Shown here piece after piece: positions 36,452 to 46,729 of a stretch of DNA of 64,000 nucleotides. The translations under genes and the position numbers were made by a program. Position 1 is the first letter of the stretch. Every line of letters starts with the position of its first letter. The DNA comes from Streptomyces sp. MspMP-M5 (GTDB lineage Bacteria; Actinomycetota; Actinomycetes; Streptomycetales; Streptomycetaceae). The stretch is from NCBI RefSeq assembly GCF_000373585.1, contig NZ_KB891889.1:30540-94539 (forward strand), written 5' to 3'. The notes under the pieces were generated by a model that saw nothing but the letters and a program-made list of their open reading frames with translations, was not told the DNA's origin and did not search any database.

Positions 36452-36893
36452 GGTGCCTCAGAACCCCTCCCGGCCGTTGGAGCCCGGCCCTGTGCCCGGC
36501 CGCGGCGGCGGCCTGTCGCTACCTCACTGGTGTTCCCCTGCCGCCGTCTCCCGTGGTTCTCGCGGGGAGTCGGCCCTGCGGACGGCTGAAAAGTGCAGGA
36601 CTCCGGTGGCGGATGGCGCTCGTACAAAGGACCGAGGGTCCTCGATGCCGGGAGTCTTCATCCGAGTCGCGATCACAAACCAGCCCTGGCGTGGAATGGA
36701 TGCGTAACTGTGATGTGGCCCGCAGGCTTCCGTTATACGAACAACGATGCGGACTGAGCGGTGCGCGCGGCGGGCGGCGGAGCCGTCAACTGCCGGGCGG
36801 ACGGGGGGAATTCACCGCGAGGCGGACGGTGCGCAAAGGCCCCGCGGGCGGGCGCGGGGAGCGGTGGAGACCGGTCGGAACGATCCGCGGGGA
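36452..36893. other. Leader region of the opp operon
   Basis: 442 bp between the oppC start and the stop of the SseB gene, both on the minus strand. The part ~36650-36760 is less G+C rich than elsewhere and is the probable promoter region. It holds the dyad annotated at 36728-36742. I see no gene and no convincing -10/-35 pair. Confidence 0.4.
36728..36742. promoter_or_regulatory. Candidate operator near the opp promoter
   Basis: The 15-bp site TTCCGTTATACGAAC has a CGT-TAT-ACG core and near-symmetric TTC/GAA edges, resembling IclR-type operators. It is about 275 bp upstream of oppC, which is far unless the leader is long. Confidence 0.25.
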
Positions 36894-37685
36894 TCAGTAA
36901 GGGCGCGGGTGGCCGTAGCCGTAGGTGGGGCCGGGGACGGGCGGCTGGGCGTAGCCGTCGCGGTCGAAGAACGGGCGGGCGCAGGCCCGCATCCACATCC
37001 CGACCGGGTCGTACTCGTCGTTCATGGCGACCGTGGAGACCGGCAGGCCGTCCGGTACGGCGCCCATCGACTGCTGGATCATCAGCCGCGCGGCGTCCAC
37101 CGCCGGCTGCCCAGTGTCGTACAGATCCAGCCCGATCGCCAGATACGGGGCGCCGAGGGCGGGTTGGACCCATGCCCGGCGCAACGACCGCACCGGGGGC
37201 GTGCGGTGGGCGTTCTGGGCGAGCAGGGCGTAGAACTGCGGGATGTCGATGACCGGTTCGGAGATCCGCAGCGGACCGGCGGGCAGCCGGTCCAGGCCGG
37301 CGGCGATCCGGCGCAGGTCGAGCCAGGGGATGCCGACGCCGCCGCCGGGGGCGTGCGGATTCAGCCACAGGCCCCAGCGGTCGGGGAAGAGGGAGGCGGC
37401 GATCTCGGGGCCGCTGAGGAGTTCGTGGTCGCGGGTCCAGCCGGAGGCGGCGAGTTCGGCGGCGGAGGTCACACAGGGGGCGTAGCCCAGCCCGTCGACC
37501 TCCATGTTGCCGTACTGGGCGTCCGGCTGACCGGCCCGGCCGTGCCACAGGAGCATCCAGACCTGCCCGTGCGCGAGGGCCTGCAGCAGTGCCTCGTAGG
37601 CGTCATAGCGCCCGGGCGCGACCTGCCGCAGCATCTGCTCGACGTGGTCGGCCGCCGCCGCTCCCTGATGCGCACCCGCGCTCAC
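36894..37685 (-). CDS. SseB-family protein (C-terminal-domain type)
   Basis: A 263-aa cytoplasmic protein. LNPHAPGGGVGIPWLDLRRIAAGL and the later MNDEYDPVGMWMRACARPFF match proteins annotated as enhanced serine sensitivity SseB-like in Streptomyces. There is no membrane segment. GTG 37685 has GAAGGGA upstream; the open frame continues to 38432 but overlaps the preceding gene. Its paralog lies directly upstream. The pair sits between peptide import and glycine/serine genes. The E. coli SseB name comes from serine sensitivity when overexpressed; the molecular function is unknown. Confidence 0.78.
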   Translation of the reverse strand: MSAGAHQGAAAADHVEQMLRQVAPGRYDAYEALLQALAHGQVWMLLWHGRAGQPDAQYGNMEVDGLGYAPCVTSAAELAASGWTRDHELLSGPEIAASLFPDRWGLWLNPHAPGGGVGIPWLDLRRIAAGLDRLPAGPLRISEPVIDIPQFYALLAQNAHRTPPVRSLRRAWVQPALGAPYLAIGLDLYDTGQPAVDAARLMIQQSMGAVPDGLPVSTVAMNDEYDPVGMWMRACARPFFDRDGYAQPPVPGPTYGYGHPRPY

Positions 37686-37762
37686 GTGGTCCGTCCCTTC
37701 TCCCGGCAGGGCCTGCGCCCGGCCGTCGCGCCACCAGCTTAGGGTCTGCCCGGTGGCAGCCC

Positions 37763-38608
37763 CTACGAGTGGTCCCGGGTGTAGAAGGGCCGCACGCGCT
37801 CCAGCATCCAGTCGGCGACCGGGTCGCCCTGGGCGACGTCGAGCAGCACGAGCTGGACGGGCCAGGGCACCGGCACCCGGCCCAGCGCCCGGCCCAGCGC
37901 CGCGAGCACCTCGTCGCGGGCGCTGCCGTCGTACAGCCGCTCCGGAGCGGCGTCCAGCTGCACGCCCACGAAGAGCGCCGGCGTGTCGCCCTCGACGCTG
38001 GCCAGCGCGCGCCGGGCGCCGAGCACCGAACCGGTGCCGGAGAACTCCAGGCCGGCGGCGGCCAGGAAGTCCACCGGCTCGTCCTGCCAGTCCGGTTCGA
38101 AGAGCCGCACCCGGGCGCCGGCGGCCTGCGGGCCGTCCAGTTCCGTCCGTCCCGCGCGGCACAGTTCGGCCACCGCGGGCGGCGGCAGCGGGACGCCGAC
38201 GGTGCCGTCCGGATTGACCGCGATGCCCAGCATCGGCGGCAGCCCACGGGCGAACTCCACGGCGGGCGCGACGGTGTACGACAGGTGGGTGCCGACGACC
38301 TTCAGGAACTCCTGCTCGGAGCTGAAGACCGGGACGTAGGCGGCGCCGCCGATCTCGACGGTGGGCAGGTCCAGGCCGGCCGCCCCGGGGCCGGCGCTGT
38401 CCGGGCCGCCGCCCTCGGGCAGCGGCACCCACACCGGGCTGCGGCCCAGCACCTCGACGATCCGGCCGCCGGCCCCGGGGTGCCCGACCGACGCGGCCAG
38501 CACCTGCTCCAGCTCGTTGGCCGGCCAGGCCGACTGCGGTATCCCCGCGTCCGGCATCTGCCCCGGAACCGCACCGCCGTGCTGCGGGTAATCGTCCGGA
38601 TAGTTCAT
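37763..38608 (-). CDS. SseB-family protein (N-terminal-domain type)
   Basis: A 281-aa paralog of the next gene. NELEQVLAASVGHPGAGGRI and PVWVPLPEGG, then YVPVFSSEQEFLKVVG, match the SseB N-terminal domain, and a second domain follows (ALFVGVQLDAAPERLYD). ATG 38608 is preferred for its GGGTGAG site over an in-frame GTG at 38617. It ends 77 bp before the downstream paralog. The two probably form one unit and may interact. The function is unknown. Confidence 0.78.
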   Translation of the reverse strand: MNYPDDYPQHGGAVPGQMPDAGIPQSAWPANELEQVLAASVGHPGAGGRIVEVLGRSPVWVPLPEGGGPDSAGPGAAGLDLPTVEIGGAAYVPVFSSEQEFLKVVGTHLSYTVAPAVEFARGLPPMLGIAVNPDGTVGVPLPPPAVAELCRAGRTELDGPQAAGARVRLFEPDWQDEPVDFLAAAGLEFSGTGSVLGARRALASVEGDTPALFVGVQLDAAPERLYDGSARDEVLAALGRALGRVPVPWPVQLVLLDVAQGDPVADWMLERVRPFYTRDHS

Positions 38609-38724
38609 CTCACCCACCCATTACTGGCCGCGCTGCCCGGCCCCTGACCCTGGCGGCGGGCCCGCTCACCCGCCGGTGGATCAGACCCTAACGGGCGGAG
38701 CGGCGCACGCCGAAGCCGGTGGTC

Positions 38725-39465
38725 TCACCCGAAGGTGACGTGCTCCAGGGCCGCGGCGGCGGGCCGGTCCAGCAGCACCGCGGAGGCGAAGCCCGCGGGG
38801 AGCCGGGACCGCTCGGCCCGGGCCAGGAGCCGGCGCACCGCACGGCGGTGCCGGGCGAAGGCGTACCTCGACACCCTGCGGCCGCGGGCCCGTTGGCCGG
38901 TCAGCGCCGCCTCCGGCGGCACGTCGAGGAGCACCAGGTGCACCGCCCGGCCGTCGCGCCGGGCCGCCCGGGAGAGCCAGCGGCGCACCCACGCCAGCGT
39001 CCCGCAGTCGTGCACCACCACGCTCCCGCCGGAGCGGACCGCGCGGCGCAGCGCGCCGTAGTGCGCGGCCCGGACCAGCGGGCGGTAGAGCGCGTACGGG
39101 AGGCGGCGCAGCCGGCCGCGCTCCCAACGCGCGCGGGTGTCCTGGGAGTCGAGGCGGTGCACCGGGGCGCCGCGGCCGTCGCGCTCCGGCAGCACCCGCC
39201 GCATCAGGGTGCTCTTGCCGCTGCCCGGCAGTCCGGAGACCACGACGAGGTCACCGGGCGGGAAACGGAGGGCGGTGCGGGAGGCGGTGCGGGCGGTACG
39301 GGCGCCGTCCCGGAGCCGGAGGTCGGTGATCCGGGGCCGGGCGGGCCGGGCCGCGGGGCGCGGGCGGTGCGTCGCCCGGGGCGGGGCCGGTGCCGCCGGT
39401 GCGAGCCCCGGCGGTGCCGCCCCCGCCACCCCCGCCGTCGTCGCGTACGCCGCTTCGCTGTGCAC
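38725..39465 (-). CDS. P-loop kinase-like ATPase
   Basis: A 246-aa protein. Residues ~1-70 are Ala/Pro/Arg rich and disordered. The Walker A is GLPGSGKSTLM (~79-89), with HRLDSQDTRARW and VVVHDCGTLAW later, as in zeta-toxin or polynucleotide-kinase-like folds. The whole chain is strongly basic. GTG 39465 has GGAGGGG 7 nt upstream. It diverges from the glycine riboswitch-gcvT unit. The substrate is unknown. Confidence 0.75.
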   Translation of the reverse strand: MHSEAAYATTAGVAGAAPPGLAPAAPAPPRATHRPRPAARPARPRITDLRLRDGARTARTASRTALRFPPGDLVVVSGLPGSGKSTLMRRVLPERDGRGAPVHRLDSQDTRARWERGRLRRLPYALYRPLVRAAHYGALRRAVRSGGSVVVHDCGTLAWVRRWLSRAARRDGRAVHLVLLDVPPEAALTGQRARGRRVSRYAFARHRRAVRRLLARAERSRLPAGFASAVLLDRPAAAALEHVTFG

Positions 39466-39743
39466 GTGATCGCCCCTCCCCCTCGGATCGGGCCGGGTTC
39501 GTGAACCCGCCTGCCCGCAGAGTGTCAAGAAAAGGTAATAAGCAGCAAGTGACGGCCAGGTGCGCCACCGGATCCGGGAGGCGGCCGAGGGGTGCGGCGG
39601 GGCGGTCGTCCACCGAGCGGCGGCCGGGCTCCGGTATCCGGGGCTCCTGTATCCGGCGATCCCGTGTAATGATGTGGCCGCCACGGGCACACCACTGGTC
39701 ACTCGTGCGCAGCCAGCCAACTCCATACCGGCCGCTTGAATCC
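39466..39743. other. Promoter region of gcvT and of the divergent kinase
   Basis: 278 bp ahead of the riboswitch. No gene is visible. It holds the candidate gcvT promoter described separately and two GTATCCGG copies near 39634 and 39650. Confidence 0.4.
39644..39672 (+). promoter_or_regulatory. Candidate gcvT promoter
   Basis: CTCCTG and TAATGA with a 17-bp spacer, about 70 bp ahead of the riboswitch. The -35 is weak. The location is right for a transcript carrying the whole aptamer pair. Confidence 0.35.
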
Positions 39744-39952
39744 GCGCGGGAGAGTCCCCGGCCGCCACGGCGGGGCGCCGAAGGAGCAAGTCCTCCCTTG
39801 AATCTCTCAGGCCCCTATACCGCGCGGGCGAGGCAGATCTGAAAAGCGAGCCCCTGCCCGGCTGAAGAGGGACGGCTCCACCCAAGGTGCAAACCGGGCC
39901 CGTTCGTGGGCTCCCGGTGAACCTCTCAGGTTCCGATGACAGATGGGGAGAC
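39744..39952 (+). ncRNA. Tandem glycine riboswitch upstream of gcvT
   Basis: Two consecutive glycine aptamers. Each shows the conserved CTCTCAGG segment (near 39803 and 39924) and the AAGG-GCAA core: CCGAAGGAGCAA in the first, CCCAAGGTGCAA in the second. The linker is short, as in cooperative tandem forms. It ends 34 nt before the gcvT ATG. In this family glycine binding turns on glycine cleavage genes, so high glycine should raise gcvT and possibly downstream genes. The exact ends are estimated by eye. Confidence 0.9.
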
Positions 39953-39985
39953 CGTCTTGTCACCCATGCCTGGGAGCCCAGAACG

Positions 39986-41128
39986 ATGACTGATGCCCCC
40001 CGCCGTCAACGCAGTAATGCCGCCAGGCACACCGCGCTGGACGCCACGCACCGCGCGCTCGGCGCGACCATGACCGACTTCGCCGGCTGGGACATGCCGC
40101 TGCGCTACAGCAGCGAACGCGAGGAGCATCTCGCGGTGCGCACCCGCGCCGGCCTGTTCGACCTCTCCCACATGGGCGAGATCACCGTCACCGGCCCGCA
40201 GGCGGGCGCGCTGCTCGACCACGCGCTGGTCGGCAGCATCGGCGCCCTGAAGGTCGGCCGGGCCCGTTACACCATGATCTGCGCTGCCGACGGCGGCATC
40301 CTCGACGACCTGATCGTCTACCGGCTGGCCGAGCGGGAGTTCATGGTCGTCGCCAACGCCGCCAACGCCCAGGTGGTGCTGGACGCGCTGGCCGACCGGC
40401 AGGCGGGCTTCGACGCCGCGGTCCGCGACGACCGGGACGCCTACGCGCTGATCGCGGTCCAGGGCCCGGAGTCCCCCGGCATCCTGAAGAAAACGACCGA
40501 CGCCGACCTGGACGGACTGAAGTACTACGCCGGCCTGCCCGGCACGGTCGCCGGCGTCGAGGCGCTGATCGCCCGGACCGGCTACACCGGCGAGGACGGC
40601 TTCGAACTGTTCGTCCGGCCGGCCGACGCGGTCACCGTGTGGGAGGCGCTGACCGAGGCGGGCAGGGACGTCGGACTGGTCCCGTGCGGACTGTCCTGCC
40701 GCGACACCCTGCGCCTGGAGGCGGGGATGCCGCTGTACGGGCACGAACTGACCACCGCGCTCACGCCCTTCGACGCGGGCCTGGGCCGGGTCGTGAAGTT
40801 CGAGAAGGAGGGCGACTTCGTCGGCCGCGCGGCGCTGGAGGCGGCCGCCGGGCGCGCCGAGCAGAACCCGCCGCGCAAGCTGGTCGGCCTGCTCGCCGAG
40901 GGCCGCCGGGTGCCGCGCGCCGGCTACCCGGTCGTCGCCGCCGACGGCACGGTGATCGGCGAGGTCACCTCGGGGGCGCCCTCCCCCACCCTCGGCCGGC
41001 CGATCGCCATGGCCTACGTCGACGCGGCGCACGCCGCACCGGGCACCGAGGGCGTCCGGGTGGACATCCGCGGCACCCACGAGCCGTACGAGGTCGTCGC
41101 GCTGCCCTTCTACAAGCGGCAGAAGTAG
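39986..41128 (+). CDS. gcvT: Glycine cleavage system T protein (aminomethyltransferase)
   Basis: A 380-aa folate-binding T protein. It transfers the aminomethyl carbon from the H protein's lipoate to tetrahydrofolate and releases ammonia. Landmarks are FAGWDMPLRY near the N-terminus, LFDLSHMGEI, GRARYTMICAADGGILDDL, and RTGYTGEDGFEL. The tail VALPFYKR is typical. ATG 39986 has GGGAG upstream; the frame is open further up, but that is riboswitch. It is followed by gcvH 153 bp later. Confidence 0.97.
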   Translation: MTDAPRRQRSNAARHTALDATHRALGATMTDFAGWDMPLRYSSEREEHLAVRTRAGLFDLSHMGEITVTGPQAGALLDHALVGSIGALKVGRARYTMICAADGGILDDLIVYRLAEREFMVVANAANAQVVLDALADRQAGFDAAVRDDRDAYALIAVQGPESPGILKKTTDADLDGLKYYAGLPGTVAGVEALIARTGYTGEDGFELFVRPADAVTVWEALTEAGRDVGLVPCGLSCRDTLRLEAGMPLYGHELTTALTPFDAGLGRVVKFEKEGDFVGRAALEAAAGRAEQNPPRKLVGLLAEGRRVPRAGYPVVAADGTVIGEVTSGAPSPTLGRPIAMAYVDAAHAAPGTEGVRVDIRGTHEPYEVVALPFYKRQK

Positions 41129-41281
41129 CGGCCGGCGCCGGGCCGTCCGCGGCGCCCGCCACGGGCCCGTGCCGTCGCGTCCGGCGCCGCGTGTCTCACA
41201 GGGCGAGACAACCCTCGCGGACGCCGTCCGGGAGGCGCCCCCCATTCACGATCACACCCCCGCGTACAGGAGAATCGAGCC

Positions 41282-41659
41282 ATGGACAACCCCCAGCAGC
41301 TGCGCTACAGCAAGGAGCACGAGTGGCTGTCGGCCGCCGAGGACGGCGTCTCGACGGTCGGCATCACCGAGCACGCGGCGAACGCGCTCGGCGACGTCGT
41401 CTTCGTGCAGCTCCCCGAGGTCGGGGCCACCGTCACCGCGGGCGGGTCCTGCGGTGAGCTGGAGTCGACCAAGTCGGTCAGCGACCTCTACTCGCCCGTG
41501 GACGGCGAGATCACCGCGGTCAACGAGGACGTCGTCGCCGACCCCTCGCTGGTGAACTCCGCCCCGTTCGAGGGCGGTTGGCTGTTCAAGGTGAAGATCA
41601 GCGGTGAGCCGGAGGACCTGCTCACGGCCGACGAGTACACCGCCTTCGCCGCCGGCTGA
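41282..41659 (+). CDS. gcvH: Glycine cleavage system H protein
   Basis: A 125-aa lipoyl carrier. The lipoylated lysine is Lys64 in LESTKSVSDLYSP. The fold begins LRYSKEHEW. ATG 41282 has AGGAG upstream. It lies between gcvT and glyA on the same strand; gcvP and lpd are not in this window. Confidence 0.97.
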   Translation: MDNPQQLRYSKEHEWLSAAEDGVSTVGITEHAANALGDVVFVQLPEVGATVTAGGSCGELESTKSVSDLYSPVDGEITAVNEDVVADPSLVNSAPFEGGWLFKVKISGEPEDLLTADEYTAFAAG

Positions 41660-41736
41660 CGCCCCGCGCCGGCGCCCGCCACCGCCCGGGCGGGGCCGCG
41701 GCGCCCCGCCCCCTCCCCCTCTCTCCAGGAAGTCCC

Positions 41737-42996
41737 ATGTCGCTTCTGAACAGCTCCCTGCACGAGCTCGACCCCGACGTCGCCGCCGCCGTCGACGCCG
41801 AGCTGCACCGCCAGCAGTCCACCCTCGAGATGATCGCGTCGGAGAACTTCGCCCCGGTCGCCGTCATGGAGGCCCAGGGCTCGGTCCTCACCAACAAGTA
41901 CGCCGAGGGCTACCCGGGCCGCCGCTACTACGGCGGCTGCGAGCACGTCGACGTCGTCGAGCAGATCGCCATCGACCGGATCAAGGCGCTCTTCGGCGCC
42001 GAGGCCGCCAACGTCCAGCCGCACTCCGGTGCGCAGGCCAACGCCGCCGCGATGTTCGCGCTGATCAAGCCGGGCGACACCATCCTGGGCCTGAACCTCG
42101 CGCACGGCGGGCACCTCACCCACGGCATGAAGATCAACTTCTCCGGCAAGCTCTACAACGTGGTGCCCTACCACGTCGACGAGAAGACCAACCTGGTCGA
42201 CATGGAGGAGGTCGAGCGCCTCGCCAAGGAGCACCGCCCCAAGCTGATCGTCGCCGGCTGGTCCGCCTACCCGCGCCAGCTCGACTTCGCCGCCTTCCGC
42301 CGGATCGCGGACGAGGTCGGCGCGTACCTGATGGTCGACATGGCCCACTTCGCCGGCCTGGTGGCCGCCGGGCTGCACCCCTCCCCGGTGCCGCACGCCC
42401 ACGTCGTGACCACCACCACGCACAAGACGCTGGGCGGCCCCCGCGGCGGTGTGATCCTGTCCACCGCCGAGCTGGCCAAGAAGATCAACTCCGCGGTCTT
42501 CCCCGGCCAGCAGGGCGGCCCGCTGGAGCATGTGATCGCCGCCAAGGCGGTGTCCTTCAAGGTCGCCGCGTCGGAGGAGTTCAAGGAGCGCCAGCGGCGC
42601 ACCCTGGAGGGCGCCCGCATCCTGGCCGAGCGCCTGGTCCAGGACGACGTCCGGGAGCACGGCGTCTCGGTGCTCTCCGGCGGCACCGACGTCCACCTCG
42701 TCCTCGTCGACCTGCGCGACTCGCAGCTCGACGGCCAGCAGGCCGAGGACCGCCTCCACGAGGTCGGCATCACCGTCAACCGCAACGCGATCCCGAACGA
42801 CCCGCGGCCCCCGATGGTCACCTCCGGCCTGCGGATCGGCACGCCCGCGCTGGCCACCCGCGGCTTCCAGGCCGAGGACTTCCGCGAGGTCGCCGACATC
42901 ATCGCCGAGGCGCTCAAGCCCACCTACGAGCGCGAGGCGCTCAAGGCCCGGGTCACGGCCCTGGCGGAGAAGTACCCGCTGTACCCGTCGCTGTGA
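41737..42996 (+). CDS. glyA: Serine hydroxymethyltransferase
   Basis: A 419-aa PLP enzyme that interconverts serine and glycine with tetrahydrofolate. Lys230 in TTTTHKTLGGPRGG binds PLP. ASENFAP, YAEGYPGRRYYGGCE and LDFAAFR are family landmarks. ATG 41737 follows the gcvH stop by 77 bp. It takes glycine and the methylene-THF made by the cleavage system to serine, which sdaA then degrades. Confidence 0.97.
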   Translation: MSLLNSSLHELDPDVAAAVDAELHRQQSTLEMIASENFAPVAVMEAQGSVLTNKYAEGYPGRRYYGGCEHVDVVEQIAIDRIKALFGAEAANVQPHSGAQANAAAMFALIKPGDTILGLNLAHGGHLTHGMKINFSGKLYNVVPYHVDEKTNLVDMEEVERLAKEHRPKLIVAGWSAYPRQLDFAAFRRIADEVGAYLMVDMAHFAGLVAAGLHPSPVPHAHVVTTTTHKTLGGPRGGVILSTAELAKKINSAVFPGQQGGPLEHVIAAKAVSFKVAASEEFKERQRRTLEGARILAERLVQDDVREHGVSVLSGGTDVHLVLVDLRDSQLDGQQAEDRLHEVGITVNRNAIPNDPRPPMVTSGLRIGTPALATRGFQAEDFREVADIIAEALKPTYEREALKARVTALAEKYPLYPSL

Positions 42997-43332
42997 CGGG
43001 CCGGCCGCCGGGGCGCCGCGGCCCCCGGTAGCCGCGGGCGGCGGACCGGCTCTCCGGCCCGCCGCCCCACCGGGCCCCGGGCCGGAGAGCCGCCCCGGGG
43101 CCCCTTCCGCCTGCGCGGACGCCCGTCCCCCGCCCACCGGCGCCGCCGTCCGGCCGCAGCTCCCCCGATCCCCGTTCTCCCTCCCGCCCCGAGGGCTTCC
43201 CCTACCCGCCGCCTCCCGTCCGGCGGCATTCCCCCGCGAGCGGGTTACGCTCGACTGTCGGGCCGGAATCACCCCGTCCTGCCCCGATGTGCTCCACCCG
43301 TCCACCACGAGCAGACAAGGGAGTCAGCCCCC
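42997..43332. other. Intergenic region between glyA and sdaA
   Basis: 336 bp on the same-strand gap. It holds the glyA terminator hairpin (43047-43092) and then the sdaA promoter region. No gene and no riboswitch repeat of the glycine type is seen here, so sdaA is probably its own transcript. Confidence 0.5.
43047..43092 (+). terminator. Terminator hairpin after glyA
   Basis: A 14-bp perfect stem, CGGCTCTCCGGCCC at 43047-43060 with its complement at 43079-43092, and an 18-nt loop. It is 50 bp after the glyA stop. Confidence 0.75.
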
Positions 43333-44715
<1,383 letters not shown>

Positions 44716-44732
44716 GTCCCACCCGGACTCCG

Positions 44733-44776
44733 CGCCCCGGGCGCCGGCGAGCAGTGTCTCGCCGGCGCCCGGGGCG
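44733..44776. terminator. Very strong terminator after sdaA
   Basis: A 19-bp perfect stem (44733-44751 with 44758-44776), a 6-nt loop, and a short T run on the plus strand after it. It lies between the convergent sdaA and 44796-45083 genes and can serve both. Confidence 0.88.
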
Positions 44777-44795
44777 TTTGCGCGGGCCGGCGCCG

Positions 44796-45083
44796 TCAGC
44801 GGCCGATCTCCCAGGCGAACGGCGGGAGTTCGCAGGCACGGAAGTAGATGTCCAGGGCCTGCGGGGCGGGGACGAAGGGGTGGACGCGGCCGCCGTCGAG
44901 GCCGGGGAGGAGGCGGGCGCAGTGGCGGACGCAGCCGGCCACCTCGCGGCCGTGGCGGTCGACCAGCGTGGCGGCGTCGGGCGGGCCGTCGCACGGGGTG
45001 GGATCGGCGGCCGCGGCGGCGGGGCAGCGGCCGCGGGGGCCGGCCGGGCGGCGGGTGGGCGGGGCGCTCGTCTGCTGGGTCAT
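44796..45083 (-). CDS. Small protein, unknown function
   Basis: A 95-aa protein. The N-terminus is Pro/Ala rich, then LVDRHGREVAGCVRHCARLL and PQALDIYFRACELPPFAWEI. Three cysteines lie in the C-terminal half. GAGGGGG precedes ATG 45083. It converges with sdaA. I do not recognise a family. Confidence 0.6.
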   Translation of the reverse strand: MTQQTSAPPTRRPAGPRGRCPAAAAADPTPCDGPPDAATLVDRHGREVAGCVRHCARLLPGLDGGRVHPFVPAPQALDIYFRACELPPFAWEIGR

Positions 45084-45236
45084 TGCGGTCCCCCTCGGTG
45101 CTGCGCTGGTGCGGATACGGGCGCGGCGCCGGCGGCGTTCGGGCGCGCTCACCGGTGCCCAGGACAGTGGTGCTCGCCCCGGTGGGGGTCCATGCGGCCT
45201 TGGCGAAGACCTGGGGCGTTCGTCGGCCAATCATGG

Positions 45237-45989
45237 TCAAGCGCTGGGGGGAGGTTCCTCGGGGGCCGGCGGGCGGGGGACGGCCAGGGGGTCGAGGAGC
45301 AGCGCGAGCGGCAGCAGGGCGGCGGCCAGCAGCCAGCCGGCCAGGACGTCGCCGGCCCAGTGGACGCTCAGGTAGACGCGGGTCAGGCCGACGCCGAGGG
45401 CCCACAGGGCGAGCAGGGCGCACCAGAAGCGGCCGGTGCCGGGGTGGGCGCGGCGCAGCACGCCCCAGGCCAGGATGCCGGCGGCCAGCGCGGCGGTGGT
45501 GGCGTGGCCGGAGGGGAAGGAGTGGCCGGAGGCGTGCGCGGCCCAGTCGGCGTGCGGCGGGCGGGGCCGGGCGAGCAGTTCCATCAGGCCGCCGCGGACG
45601 GCCTGGCCGGCGGCGAGGACGAGCAGCGCGCAGGCCGCCGCGCGGAGCCGGCCGGCGGTGCCGCGGCCGGCCAGGAGGCCGGCGAGGAGCGCCATCAGGT
45701 AGGGGACGGCGCCGGTACCGGTGGCGGTCAGGGCGCCGGCCAGGGAGCGCAGCGGCTCGCCGTGGTGGGCGGTGGACCAGTGCAGGGCGGCCCGTTCGGG
45801 GGCGAGCGGGGCGCCGTGCCGCAGGGCCGTGGTGACGGCCGCGGCGGTGAACAGGGCGGCGGCGAGCGCCGCGAGGACGAGGAGGCGGCCGGGGGGCGCG
45901 CCGAGGCGCGGGCCGCGGCCGGGGGCCGGGCGCGCGCCGTCGCACGGTGGGCCGGGGGCCCGCTCCGGCGGCGCCCCCGGCGGCGTCAC
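45237..45989 (-). CDS. PAP2-family membrane phosphatase, altered first motif
   Basis: A 250-aa membrane protein with about five helices. The PAP2 motifs are SFPSGHATT (~155) and TRVYLSVHWAGD (~205). The first motif, normally Lys-x6-Arg-Pro, has Gly at the Lys position (GLMELLARP), so it may be weakly active or act on another substrate. The N-terminus is Pro/Arg rich. GTG 45989 overlaps the upstream PAP2 stop as GTGA, so the two are coupled. Confidence 0.8.
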   Translation of the reverse strand: MTPPGAPPERAPGPPCDGARPAPGRGPRLGAPPGRLLVLAALAAALFTAAAVTTALRHGAPLAPERAALHWSTAHHGEPLRSLAGALTATGTGAVPYLMALLAGLLAGRGTAGRLRAAACALLVLAAGQAVRGGLMELLARPRPPHADWAAHASGHSFPSGHATTAALAAGILAWGVLRRAHPGTGRFWCALLALWALGVGLTRVYLSVHWAGDVLAGWLLAAALLPLALLLDPLAVPRPPAPEEPPPSA

Positions 45990-46642
45990 CGGGTGGCGAC
46001 CAGGGGGCGCAGCGGGGTCTCCCGGACGCGTTCGACGAGCGGCGCGGCGCGCCGGGCGAGCGGCATGCAGACCGCGGCGACCAGGGTGCCGACGACCAGG
46101 CCGACGGCGACGTCGTGCGGGTAGTGGGCGCCGACCCAGACCCGGGAGGCGCCCATCAGGAGCGCGGCCGGGACGGCGAGGGCGCCGATCCGGCGGTCCA
46201 GGAGGAGCAGCGCGATCGCGGCGGAGGCGGCGATGGCCGAGTGGTTGCTGGGGAAGGACCAGTCGCCCAGCCCCGGGCACGGCTCGACGGTGACCACGTG
46301 CAGGGTCTGGCAGGGCCGCTGCTCGTGGAAGAAGCTCTTGACCACGTCGTTGGCCACGTAGGCCAGCACGACGACGACCGGGACGGCGAGCGCCATCGCC
46401 ATCGCCACCGGTGGCGTGTGCCGGCCCTCGCCGCGCGCCAGCCGGCGGCGGGAGCTGCCGCCGAGCCGCTGCCGGGCGCGCCACCAGGCGACCAGCATCA
46501 GCAGCGCGAAGACCCCCAGTCCGAGGTCGGTCCAGTAGGAGACCAGGACGTTGAGGAAGTGCGGCATGTCCTGGGCGAAGCCGGTCACTGAGGTGTACAG
46601 GCCGCCGTCGATCGAGGCTCCGCCGAAGGCGAGGTCGGTCAC
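45986..46642 (-). CDS. PAP2-family membrane phosphatase
   Basis: A 218-aa protein with the three motifs intact: KSFFHEQRP (~102), SFPSNHSAI (~129, the SNH variant of PSGH) and SRVWVGAHYPHD (~165). Such enzymes dephosphorylate lipid phosphates, such as undecaprenyl pyrophosphate, outside the membrane. ATG 46642 begins MTDLAFGG. A second PAP2 follows with a 4-nt overlap, and a DedA-type transporter gene lies upstream, which suits undecaprenyl phosphate recycling. Confidence 0.88.
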   Translation of the reverse strand: MTDLAFGGASIDGGLYTSVTGFAQDMPHFLNVLVSYWTDLGLGVFALLMLVAWWRARQRLGGSSRRRLARGEGRHTPPVAMAMALAVPVVVVLAYVANDVVKSFFHEQRPCQTLHVVTVEPCPGLGDWSFPSNHSAIAASAAIALLLLDRRIGALAVPAALLMGASRVWVGAHYPHDVAVGLVVGTLVAAVCMPLARRAAPLVERVRETPLRPLVATR

Positions 46643-46729
46643 TGGGCTTACTCCTTGGCGGGTCGGCGCGGGGTGCGCGGGCCGGGTGCCGGGCGGGTCG
46701 CGTGGTGCGCCGGCCGCCCGTCGTGCTCC

